Notes under the pieces: model-generated
What the model was told of the DNA's origin: nothing
The model's database searches: none
Seen by the model: only the letters and a program-made list of their open reading frames with translations
DNA from: Luteolibacter sp. SL250
GTDB taxonomy: Bacteria; Verrucomicrobiota; Verrucomicrobiia; Verrucomicrobiales; Akkermansiaceae
Direction: 5' to 3'
Length of the DNA stretch: 64,000 bases
Assembly (NCBI RefSeq): GCF_026625605.1
Contig: NZ_CP113054.1
Span: 1,178,001-1,242,000, forward strand
Part shown: positions 27,185-35,600 of the stretch, piece by piece
Position numbering within the stretch: position 1 is the stretch's first letter
Layout: every line of letters begins with the position of its first letter
Program-made: the position numbers and the translations under genes

Positions 27185-28117
27185 TCACCACACGTTCAGA
27201 CGCAGGGCGATTTCGCCGAACCATCCTTCATCCATGTCGTCGTTGTAGGCGCGGTTGCCGCTGGGGCTCTTGATCTCGATTTCGTTCATCACGGTGACAC
27301 CGCCACCGACGCGGAGCCAGAGGTCGCCACCGAGGCGGCGGTCCGCGAACAGGCCCACGCGATAGGAGTCCAGATCCAGCGTGGTGGAATTTCCTGCGGC
27401 ATCCCGGATGTTCCATTCATCCCCTGCGGCGTAGCCCCGCAGGCTGAACTCCCAGTTTTCATCGGGGGTGTAGCTGGCGGTGACATCCGGTCCCAGAACC
27501 CCGACGCGGAAGGTGTCGCTGATTTTCCAGTCGAGCACCGGCCCGATCATGTAATCCTCATCGTTGTTGAGGTTGATGGCCGCGACGCCGAGGCCGAAGG
27601 TGAGGCGGTCGCTGAACTTGTAGGCGGCACCGGCGATCACATCGAAAGTCACGTCATCGTCGTTGATATGTTGGAAATCCGTTGCCAGCTCCGCACGCGC
27701 CCACCCGGCGAAGATCCATGGGGATCCTTCCTGGTTGTAGAGCACATAGGAACTGAGCGCGATGGAGTGGACGTCCTCATCCTCGATCGGGAATCCGGCG
27801 GGGGTGTCCTTCCAGTTCAGGCGCGTCGCCTTGTACTGGATCATCGGCAGCAGGGTCAGGTCATTGGTCACCTCGATGGGGCCGGAGAGCACGCTGCGCG
27901 CGTCGAGCGTGAAGGTCTCCAGTTCACCGGGGGTGTCATCCAGATCCATGCCACCGGCATGGCTGAAGGAAGCTTTGACGAAATCAAGGCCCGGGAACAA
28001 CGGCCCGGCCGGGCTGTCGGAGCGGGACTCCGTGATGACGGTGGAGGAGGTGGGTCCTGCGGCGGCCGTACAGGCCATCGCGGCGGACAACAGGGCGATT
28101 GCGGTTTTACGAGGCAT
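27185..28117 (-). CDS. Outer-membrane beta-barrel protein, DUF6268-like
   Basis: 310 residues. A signal peptide (MPRKTAIALLSAAMACTAAA) precedes a series of amphipathic strands alternating with turns, such as YKFSDRLTFGLGVAAINLNN, WKISDTFRVGVLGPDV and DLWLRVGGGVTVMNE. It ends in an aromatic C-terminal strand (EIALRLNVW), the outer-membrane barrel signature. The strand pattern resembles DUF6268 proteins; no substrate is known. The gene is divergent from the MGMT-like gene with only 16 bases between start codons if the longer MGMT start is used. Confidence 0.8.
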   Translation of the reverse strand: MPRKTAIALLSAAMACTAAAGPTSSTVITESRSDSPAGPLFPGLDFVKASFSHAGGMDLDDTPGELETFTLDARSVLSGPIEVTNDLTLLPMIQYKATRLNWKDTPAGFPIEDEDVHSIALSSYVLYNQEGSPWIFAGWARAELATDFQHINDDDVTFDVIAGAAYKFSDRLTFGLGVAAINLNNDEDYMIGPVLDWKISDTFRVGVLGPDVTASYTPDENWEFSLRGYAAGDEWNIRDAAGNSTTLDLDSYRVGLFADRRLGGDLWLRVGGGVTVMNEIEIKSPSGNRAYNDDMDEGWFGEIALRLNVW

Positions 28118-28133
28118 AGCGCAGTTTCACCCA

Positions 28134-28466
28134 ATGTTAGGGAATCGCAAGCCAACGGATTTCGAAATGTTGGTTTATGAAATCGTGCGGAAAGTCCCGC
28201 GCGGCGCCGTGACCACCTATGGGCGCGTCACGGAACGGTTGGGACGGGGGACGGCCAGATCCGTAGGCACCGCCCTGTCAAAGAATCCGTTCGCGCCGGA
28301 GGTGCCCTGCCACCGGGTGGTGAGGGCGGATGGCAGTCTGGGAGGTTTCGATGGCCATACCTCCGGCCCGCGCCTGCAGGACAAGAGGCGGATGCTGGAG
28401 GAGGAAGGCGTCACGTTCCTGCCGGACGGGCGCGTCTCCCCCGCTTGCATCCGGGATGCCGGTTAG
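28134..28466 (+). CDS. MGMT-family (alkyltransferase-like) DNA repair protein
   Basis: 110 residues with the DNA-binding domain of O6-alkylguanine-DNA alkyltransferase and the active-site motif PCHRVVRADGSLGGF containing the acceptor cysteine. VPRGAVTTYGRVTERLG is the helix-turn-helix region. It lacks the N-terminal domain of Ada/Ogt, like the short ATL proteins, but keeps Cys where ATLs have Trp or Ala, so transfer activity is plausible. An ATG at 28167 is an alternative start and would leave more room for a promoter before the divergent barrel gene. Confidence 0.87.
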   Translation: MLGNRKPTDFEMLVYEIVRKVPRGAVTTYGRVTERLGRGTARSVGTALSKNPFAPEVPCHRVVRADGSLGGFDGHTSGPRLQDKRRMLEEEGVTFLPDGRVSPACIRDAG

Positions 28467-28503
28467 AAGCCTGGCGAAGCAGCCACGTGTACCCGACGGG
28501 CTG

Positions 28504-28836
28504 TTAGATCACCTCCAGCAGCCGCAGAGACCAAGCGATGACGGCCGCGGTGGCCAGCACCAGCATGAACAGCAACACCAGGCTCATGCTCTGAGCCCGC
28601 ATCACGTTCCGGTACTGCTTGCGCGTGGCGAGCGTCTGCTCGTACTGGTTGAGACGCTCACGTTCCTCCAGTCCTGGGAGTGGAGGCATGGTGCGTTCCT
28701 GCTCCAGCTTTTCGTTCAGGAGTTTCTTCGGTACGCCAGCCAGCTTCTTCTCCGCCTGGAGCAGGAGCTTGTGCTTTTCGCGGATGCTTTCCAGTTCCGC
28801 TTCGTCCTTGAAGAGAGACGGCGTTTGCGATTTCAT
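28504..28836 (-). CDS. Small coiled-coil protein with C-terminal membrane helix
   Basis: 110 residues. The N-terminal two thirds are charged helix (EAELESIREKHKLLLQAEKK, then LEERERLNQYEQTLATRKQY), followed by one membrane helix (SLVLLFMLVLATAAVIAWSL). It has the topology of a tail-anchored protein. The family is not recognised. It lies 12 bases downstream of another coiled-coil/tail-anchored gene on the same strand, so the two probably form a complex. Confidence 0.7.
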   Translation of the reverse strand: MKSQTPSLFKDEAELESIREKHKLLLQAEKKLAGVPKKLLNEKLEQERTMPPLPGLEERERLNQYEQTLATRKQYRNVMRAQSMSLVLLFMLVLATAAVIAWSLRLLEVI

Positions 28837-28848
28837 AGAAACGGAAGA

Positions 28849-29469
28849 TTACTTCACCAGATAGGCCAGTAGGGCGAGCGCCCCCAGAACGACGACCGGA
28901 AGATTGAAGGCGAGGCCGTTCTTGAAGTTCACGCTGAACTCGGAGGAGGTGCTCTTGGCGGCGCGGGCGCGTTTCGATGCCCGGCCGAAAATGGCGCCGC
29001 TGCGGCCATTCTCGAAGTGGGCCGCCGCCTGGTCGTATTCGTCCGCCGCGATGTCGGTGGCCATGGTCGCCCGCTCAAGCTTTTCCGCGAGATTCTCCCG
29101 GGTCCAGTTCTCCGGGTTGAACTTCTGGATCTTGTCCAGGTGCGCGGCGAAGCAGACGCGGCATTGCTCCAGTTCGTCCGCCTCCTGGCGGATCGCGTAG
29201 AGCTCACGGTCGATCAGCACGAGCGCGTTGGAGAGCTTTTCGGTCAGTTCGACCTGTTGCGTCAGGAACGAACGCTTGCGGGCGGTCAGCTCCTCGAGCT
29301 CCCGCTTCTTGCGCTCCAGTTCCTCACGTTCCTGCTGGATGCGGCCGAGTTCCGCCTCCGCCGCCTTCAGCTTGTTGTCATAGTCATCCACACGCTGGTT
29401 GCCGGACTGCATCTCCAGTTGGGTGGAACGGAGTTTGATGTGGTGGGTGTGTTCTGCGGGTGCGGACAT
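28849..29469 (-). CDS. Coiled-coil protein with C-terminal membrane helix
   Basis: 206 residues from the ATG at 29469. A long coiled coil (about 25-110, for example ELGRIQQEREELERKKRELE) leads to a CRVC-containing segment (ELEQCRVCFAAHLDKIQ). The C-terminal helix is LPVVVLGALALLAYLVK. The pair of cysteines could bind metal or a disulfide, but no second pair is visible. Function unknown; it forms a two-gene unit with the following small tail-anchored protein. Confidence 0.72.
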   Translation of the reverse strand: MSAPAEHTHHIKLRSTQLEMQSGNQRVDDYDNKLKAAEAELGRIQQEREELERKKRELEELTARKRSFLTQQVELTEKLSNALVLIDRELYAIRQEADELEQCRVCFAAHLDKIQKFNPENWTRENLAEKLERATMATDIAADEYDQAAAHFENGRSGAIFGRASKRARAAKSTSSEFSVNFKNGLAFNLPVVVLGALALLAYLVK

Positions 29470-29584
29470 GACGGGAAAGGGGATGAGGGCAGCCCCGTCC
29501 TTACCGCAAATCGTCAATTTCGGCCAGTGAAATAATCTGGAAACCTAAAGGATCGGCCTCCGTCGCCTTCCGCCAACCGTTCCC

Positions 29585-29998
29585 TCAGATGTAGAACATC
29601 GGCGCGCCCTGTCCGGAAACCATGCTTTCCAGTGAGATCTTGTCCAGCGACGCACGCAGGTTCACCGAGACATTCTCCCAGGCCAGGCGCACGGCGGCTC
29701 CGGATTCACCCTCGGTGGAAACCCCGCACTGGAGTACGGAGGGATCCACCGCCTCCACGATCTGGCGCAGGGAAATGGCGTCCGCAGGACGGGCGAGGAG
29801 GTATCCGCCGGCCTTTCCGCGCCGGCTGTCCACCAGTCCGGCACGGCGCAGGTCATTGAGGATCTGCACGAGGAAATTTCCCGATACGGCTTCCCGTTGC
29901 GCCATTTCCTCAAGCCGTGTAAGACTCCTCCCGTCATGGACCTTCGCGAGCTGGGCGAGGGCCCTGCATGCGTATTCCAATTTCTGCGAGATCTTCAT
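29585..29998 (-). CDS. Rrf2-family transcriptional regulator, probable cysteine regulator
   Basis: 137 residues from the ATG at 29998. The winged helix shows MKISQKLEYACRALAQLAKV, NFLVQILNDLRRAGLVDSRR and GKAGGYLLARP, characteristic of Rrf2 proteins. Only one cysteine (C91) lies where IscR/NsrR carry three cluster-ligating cysteines, so an iron-sulfur cluster is unlikely. This resembles CymR, the cysteine-metabolism repressor of Firmicutes. It is divergent from cysE, and the two start codons overlap in one CATG, which supports a role in controlling cysE. The function as cysteine sensor is an inference. Confidence 0.85.
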   Translation of the reverse strand: MKISQKLEYACRALAQLAKVHDGRSLTRLEEMAQREAVSGNFLVQILNDLRRAGLVDSRRGKAGGYLLARPADAISLRQIVEAVDPSVLQCGVSTEGESGAAVRLAWENVSVNLRASLDKISLESMVSGQGAPMFYI

Positions 29999-30836
29999 GA
30001 GCGAATCCCAACACATCGGCGGTCCACCCGCCAGCACGATCGGTGTCAATGATCTATGGGAATCCCTCCGGTCCGAAGCGGCGGTCATCCGGGAGAGCGA
30101 GCCGCATCTCGCCCACTTGCTGGAGGACGTCATCATTTCCCGTGAAAGCATGGGGGCTGCCCTGGGCGCGCGGCTTTCCCGCAGGCTGGCCCGGGAGGAC
30201 ATGCCCAGGCAGAGCATGGAGCCGATGCTGACGGAGGTATTCGAAAAGCATCCGCTCACGGTCTGCGCCGCTTCACGGGACCTGCTGGCCATGTTCGAGC
30301 GGGATCCCGCGTGCTTCTCCCCGCTGGAGCCGTTGCTTTTCTTCAAGGGCTTCCTGGCCCTCAGCACCTACCGGGTGTCCCACCAGCTCTGGTTGGACGG
30401 ACGGCGCTGGCTTGCGCTGTATCTCCAGAGCCTGGCGAGCGAGGCGTTCGCCGTGGACATCCACCCGGCGGCCACCATCGGCAGCGGCATCCTGCTGGAC
30501 CATGCCACCTCCTTCGTCGTCGGTGAAACGGCGATCATCGAGGATGACGTCTCCATCCTCCATGAGGTGACGCTGGGTGGGACCGGAAAACAAACGGGGG
30601 CCCGCCATCCCATCGTCCGGTCCGGCGTTCTCATCGGCGCCGGGGCGAAGATCCTCGGCCGCGTGGAGATCGGCACCGGCGCGAAGGTCGGCGCTGGCAG
30701 CGTGGTCCTCAACGACGTCCCACCCCACAAGACCGTCGCCGGTGTCCCGGCGGTGGTCGTCGGCCAGTCCCGCGAGGAAAACCCCGCGATCGAGATGAAC
30801 CAGCGGCTCGACTGCATGAACGGATACGGAATCTGA
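29997..30836 (+). CDS. cysE: Serine O-acetyltransferase
   Basis: 279 residues. CysE makes O-acetylserine from serine and acetyl-CoA, the committed step of cysteine synthesis. The N-terminal helical domain includes LEDVIISRESMGAALGARLS and LLFFKGFLALSTYRVSHQLW. The hexapeptide left-handed beta-helix contains DIHPAATIGSGILLDHATSF (catalytic His/Asp region), VVGETAIIEDDVSILHEVTL and GAGSVVLNDVPPHKTVAG. The ATG at 29997 places DLWESLRSEA at the family-typical distance from the N-terminus. The start sits inside the CATG shared with the Rrf2 gene. Confidence 0.97.
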   Translation: MSESQHIGGPPASTIGVNDLWESLRSEAAVIRESEPHLAHLLEDVIISRESMGAALGARLSRRLAREDMPRQSMEPMLTEVFEKHPLTVCAASRDLLAMFERDPACFSPLEPLLFFKGFLALSTYRVSHQLWLDGRRWLALYLQSLASEAFAVDIHPAATIGSGILLDHATSFVVGETAIIEDDVSILHEVTLGGTGKQTGARHPIVRSGVLIGAGAKILGRVEIGTGAKVGAGSVVLNDVPPHKTVAGVPAVVVGQSREENPAIEMNQRLDCMNGYGI

Positions 30837-30840
30837 GAAA

Positions 30841-31815
30841 ATGAAGCGCACCCTCATTCTGGCGGCCTGCTGCCTGTCCCTCCCCTCCTGCGACAAGGCG
30901 AAGGAGATCGCCTCCAAGGCCCAGGTGGCGGTGGAGGAAGTGGGCGCGGACCTGACCGAACGCATGAACGGCGCGGGGACGGAGGTCCCGCCGGACGCCG
31001 ACCTCCAGGCATTGGTGGACCATACCGCGGAAGGCTACCTTTTCAGGAAAGATCTTCCGTTTCCTTCCCATCTCACGGTGCGGGTGGTGGAGAAATCCAG
31101 GATCAAGGGGAGGTATTTCGAGACGAGCCTGCTCGGGTCCGGTGGGGCGCCCATTTCCGGTGAGTTTGAGAACCGGCGGGAACTGGAACTGCGCTCCGGC
31201 ATGATCTCCGTCACCTCCCGTGATCGCACCTTCCTTCCGGAGAATCTCCCGGAAGGAACGGATCCTGAGGAGGCGAAGAAGGTCGTCCGGAAAGGTGACA
31301 GGAAGGACTACGTGCGGAAGGATGGGAAATGGGCCCCGTCCGGGACCGCGCGGGATTTCTCCTCCATGGCGGCGGCCGGTACGGATCCCGGGCCGGGTTT
31401 ATCGGACGACTGCATCATGCCCCGGCCGTTCTGGTTCGGGAAAAAGCGCCTTCAGCCCGGGGATGAGGTGGTGCTGTCCGGCCCCCACCTCGGCATGGTG
31501 GCTTTCCAAGGTGCGAAAGGGGAGATCCGCCTGAAATTCATCGGACCGGAGACGGTGGGAGGCCATCCCTGTGGCGCGTTTTCCCTTTCCGGACTCGTGG
31601 ACAGTGCCGGAAGCGGCCTATTGGGTGACGATGTGAAGGAGGGACGGATTTCCATCAGCTCGGGGAAACTCTGGTTTTCACTGATCCATCCCGTGGTCCT
31701 GAAGGAGGAATGGGACGCCGTCATCACCGCGAAATCCGGCGACGGCAAGAGCCTCTCCAGCCAGTTGCAGGGCAGCGCCTCCGTGCGGGTCGAGCGTGAG
31801 TGGCTCCCCCAGTAA
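30841..31815 (+). CDS. Lipoprotein of unknown function
   Basis: 324 residues. The signal peptide ends in a lipobox (LSLPSC), putting the lipidated cysteine at residue 17, followed by a charged helix (DKAKEIASKAQVAVEEVG). The rest is beta-rich with DDCIMPRPFWFGKKRLQPGD and FSLSGLVDSAGSGLLGDDV. No family is recognised. It starts four bases after the cysE stop and may be co-transcribed. The TAA stop is the leading triplet of a GGAG-headed repeat. Confidence 0.78.
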   Translation: MKRTLILAACCLSLPSCDKAKEIASKAQVAVEEVGADLTERMNGAGTEVPPDADLQALVDHTAEGYLFRKDLPFPSHLTVRVVEKSRIKGRYFETSLLGSGGAPISGEFENRRELELRSGMISVTSRDRTFLPENLPEGTDPEEAKKVVRKGDRKDYVRKDGKWAPSGTARDFSSMAAAGTDPGPGLSDDCIMPRPFWFGKKRLQPGDEVVLSGPHLGMVAFQGAKGEIRLKFIGPETVGGHPCGAFSLSGLVDSAGSGLLGDDVKEGRISISSGKLWFSLIHPVVLKEEWDAVITAKSGDGKSLSSQLQGSASVRVEREWLPQ

Positions 31816-31876
31816 GGAGGGAGGACATTGCGGCAGAGCCGCTATGTCCGCTGCGCTCCCATTCCTGTCCTCCGGC
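31816..31876. repeat. Composite GGAG-headed REP-like repeat abutting a stop codon
   Basis: Starts directly after the TAA at 31813-31815. The outer palindrome is GGAGGGAGGACA paired with TGTCCTCCGGC, with a second palindromic insert (GCGGCAGAGCCGC) and ATGTCCGCTGCGCTCCCATT inside. A near-identical composite is at 46234-46291, and the simple outer form occurs at 49072 and 51313. The remaining space to the parD start holds no gene. Confidence 0.75.
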
Positions 31877-31973
31877 TGCAACCGGAACCCTTGGCCACAA
31901 GGCACCGCACACCATCCGCAAGGGCCGCTGTGCCGCCTTGACCTCCTCGTGGCCGTGGGGGAGACTCTGTTCC

Positions 31974-32240
31974 ATGAACGTGAACCTCGCTCCCACGCTC
32001 GAACAGTTCGTCCGCGACAAAATCGGGCAGGGTGCCTACGCATCGGCGGACGAGGTCATTGCCGCGAGTCTGGCGATGATGTGCTCGGGGGAAGACGGAA
32101 CATGGAGGGCCAGTGCACGGGAAAAAATCCGTGAAGGACTCGAATCCGCACGCGCGGGGAGGGTTCACTCCCCGGAAGACGTTGCCTCCCGGATGGAGGA
32201 ACGGAAGGAAATGTGGCGGAAAATAAAAAATGGGGAATGA
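31974..32240 (+). CDS. parD: ParD-type antitoxin
   Basis: 88 residues from the ATG at 31974. The N-terminal ribbon-helix-helix carries VNLAPTLEQFVRDKIGQGAY and ASADEVIAASLAMM, the classic ParD/CC2985 motif for operator binding and dimerisation. The C-terminal charged helix (EKIREGLESARAGR) wraps the toxin in related complexes. The toxin gene overlaps the stop (ATGA), the standard antitoxin-first arrangement with translational coupling. Autoregulation is expected from the family. Confidence 0.88.
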   Translation: MNVNLAPTLEQFVRDKIGQGAYASADEVIAASLAMMCSGEDGTWRASAREKIREGLESARAGRVHSPEDVASRMEERKEMWRKIKNGE

Positions 32241-32542
32241 GCGTTTTCGTTCTCAGTGACGAAGCCTTGTCCGATCTGTTCGACGCATGGTCGTTCGTGG
32301 CGAATGACCATCCCATCGCGGCGGACAAATTGGAGCAGGACATCCTTCGCGCTTGTGCCTTGCTTGCCCGGCATCCCGGCATCGGGCACCGCCGCGCGGA
32401 CCTATATGACGATGATTCCGTCCGCTTTCATCCGGTGCGGACGTGGTATCTCGTGGTCTATGAATGGAACACCACCCCATTGAGCATTGTCCGTATTTTG
32501 CATGGTTCCAGGGATGTCATCCGGGAGTTGGGAGACGGATGA
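32237..32542 (+). CDS. parE: ParE/RelE-superfamily toxin
   Basis: 101 residues from the ATG at 32237, overlapping the parD stop. The fold signatures are LSDEALSDLFDAWSFVA for the N-terminal helices, LARHPGIGHRRADL and then FHPVRTWYLVVYEW, with a terminal VRILHGSRDV, all typical of ParE. ParE toxins poison DNA gyrase, whereas related RelE proteins cut mRNA; the ParD partner favours ParE. The pair lies between a REP-like composite and a large macroglobulin gene, a typical insertion-tolerant position. Confidence 0.88.
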   Translation: MSVFVLSDEALSDLFDAWSFVANDHPIAADKLEQDILRACALLARHPGIGHRRADLYDDDSVRFHPVRTWYLVVYEWNTTPLSIVRILHGSRDVIRELGDG

Positions 32543-32679
32543 ACCTCTCGTAAAGAGGCGGGACAAAGGCGGCACTTCTGCAACTCAACTGGGTCCAACG
32601 TCGCCGGATCGCGAGGCGTCGCGGAGGATTGATAAAATTCTTCCAAGACTTCCGGATTTCGCGTGTCTTATTGGTTGAG

Positions 32680-35600
32680 ATGAAGGCGTTGGGTATTGCG
32701 GTTTTTGCGGTGTTTGCATTGGTGTTCCAGACCGCGCTGGGCCAGGAACCACAGGCACTCCGCCAGGAATACGCGCAACTGATCGAGCGGGGGCTGTGGC
32801 GGGACGCCGTGAGCTTCTACAAGGAGAAGCTTTCGCCGGTATCCGACGCCCGCTCCGGAGAGGATCTGGCGAAAGCGGTTGCGGCCCTGGGACGATTGAA
32901 CGAATGGGCGGAGTTCGATGGGCTGGTCGAGACCGCGGTCGCGGGACATGGGACGAACCCATGGCTGCTCCAGGCGGCATCTGACGTTTATCGGAACGCA
33001 CCTCCGGCGGGGCGGATCATCGGAGGGAATTTCGAGCGCGGCTGGGCCGGAACCGGCGGCATCCTCCTGCGGACGGAGAACCGGGACCGTGTCCGGAGGA
33101 TGCAACTCCTCCTGGAGTCTTTGAAACACCCGGTGGATGAAGCCGTGGTGGCGGAGGGGTGGGCGAAGCTCGCCGCGGAACTGAAGACCGATGAGGCGTG
33201 GAAACTGCAGTTGCTCACCCCGTTGGAAAAACTCCCTGAGTGGGAGGACCGGGGGCCGCAAGGAAACACGGAAGGTGCCCCGTGGAGTGGGGACGGGCCG
33301 GTATTGTACGCCATTCCTGAATCCTGGGAAGCCGCCGTGAACGATGGGGAGCGCTGGAGGTTCGCACTCTCCAGATGGGCTGCCCTCAACCCGGAGACCG
33401 CGGCGAGAGCGACGCTGGAGCTTGCCCGGTTCTCCCAATCGCAGTTCGGAGTGGATACCCTCAATGAGTTCGGCTGGTGGCGCGACCGCGACCCGGAGAG
33501 TGAGAAAGGCATCCTCGCCGTCGAAACCCTGGGTGATGACGAGGTGCTGGCGAGAACTTCAGATGGCGTCCGCCGCTTCAAGTTGCCGCCGGACTGGCAT
33601 TTCATCGCCCTCTACCGCTCTGTTCTGGAGGCTCCCGGCCGCGGTGCGGATGCGGGCTTCGCGCTGGCACAGGCCTACCTGAACCGCCGCCAGTTCGTGA
33701 AAGCGGAGGAAGCATTGGAGGCTCTGATCGCCCGCCATGGTCCCGGCACGGAAGATTTCCGGAAAAAGCTGCTGGAACAGATCACCGGGAACTGGGGTCG
33801 CTTCGGCATCGCGGAGACGGTGGAGAAAGGCGTCCATCCGCGGATCCCGCTGGTGTTCCGGAATGCGGCTTCCGTCAAGCTGACCGCCGCACCCGTCGAT
33901 ATGGAAGCGGTGATCGGCGATACCATTTCCTACCTGAAGGGCAACCCGCTCGAACTGCAGTGGGAGCTTCTCAATCCTTCCGCGATCGCTTCCAGGATCA
34001 TCCGGGAGGAACAGTCGAAATACGTCGGTTCCCCGGAGCACGAATGGACGGTGCCGCTGACGGCTGCGCAGGGCCATCGCAACACCCGGGGGGAGATCGA
34101 GGTCCCCGTTGGCAAAGCCGGGGCCTGGTGGATCAGCGCGGAGATGGAGGGCGGGAACCGGTTCCACACCCTGGTGTGGGTCGTCGACCATGTGCTGGTC
34201 CACCGGGATGTCGCTGGCAGCAAGCAATGGTGGACGGCGGATGCTGCTGACGGAGCGCCTTTGGAAGGGGCGGAGATCGAGTTCTTCGGCTACCGCACGG
34301 TGAACCGGGAGCGGAAAACCCCTCAGGAACGGAGGATGGATGTCCAGACGAAGTCATTCAGCCGGACCACCGATGTGGATGGGAAGACCCTCCTGAAACC
34401 GGGCGACATGGAACCGGGCTACGAGTGGATGGCGATCTCCCGGAAGTCCGGGCGGGCGACCACCTTCTTCGGGTTCCAGCCATTCATGATCGACGAGCCT
34501 TCGTTTGAGAATGGCAACCGTGACATCAGCTATGGCATCACGGACAGGCCCCTCTACCGGCCGGGGGACAAGCTGCACGTGAAGTTCTTCCTGCGGAACG
34601 TCGGCTATTTCGAGCCGGATGAGGCGAAGTATGCGAACCGCACCGGAACCCTCTCGCTTTTCAACGGGCGGGGGGAGGAAGCGCTCAAGATACCCGGCCT
34701 GCGGACGGATGAACTGGGTACCCTGGAGACGGAGATGGTCATCCCGAAGGACGCTCCGCTGGGGGGCTGGCAGGCGGTTTTCTCCATCCCGGAGATGATG
34801 TCCGGATCGATCGCGTTCCGGGTGGAGGAGTTCCGGAAGCCGGAATTCGAAGTCACGGTGGAGGCCCCTTCCGTGCCGGTGAAGCTGGGCGGAAAGTTTT
34901 CAGCGAAAGTGAAGGCCACCTACTTCCATGGCGCGCCGGTCAGGGAGGCGGAGGTGGAGGTGACCGTGAAGCGCTCCGCCCTTTCGGAAAGGTGGTTTCC
35001 CGCGGGCCGGTGGGACTGGCTCTACGGCCGCGGCGCATGGTGGCCCGGCACGGATGCGGCGTGGCACCCGGGTTGGTCGGGTTGGTCATGCCAGCCGCCA
35101 CCCTCACCATGGATGGTGAACCGCAGGTGGACACCGGATGAGCTGGTCCTGCGGCGGACCATGAAGATCGGCGCGGATGGGACGGTGGACGTGGAGATCG
35201 ACACGGCGCAAGTGCTCGAAACCCACGGCGACATGGACGCCCGCTATTCCATCGAGGCTCGCGTCGTGGATGCCTCCCGTCGGGAGGAACACGGGACCGG
35301 CAGTGTGATCGCCGCGCGCAAGCCGTTCGAGGTGGTGACATGGGCGGATCGTGGCTTCACCGCTCCCGGAGAGACGGTGGAGGCGAAGGTTTCCGCGGCG
35401 ACGCTGGCCGGGGTTCCGGTGGAGGGTGCACGGGGGACGCTGAAACTTTTCCGCCTGTCCCTGGATGCGGACGGCAAGGTGGTGGAGACGGAGGCTTCCT
35501 CGTGGCCGGTGGAAACAGATGCCGCCGGGCAGATCTCGCAGAAGTTCCCCGCGCCTGAAGCCGGGCAGTACCGGCTGGCCGCGGAACTTTCCCTCGCCGG

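Noticed and set aside
32545..32570. CCTCTCGTAAAGAGG as terminator of the ParDE pair
   Set aside because: Stem of only five pairs and no following T-run; may be a decayed repeat.
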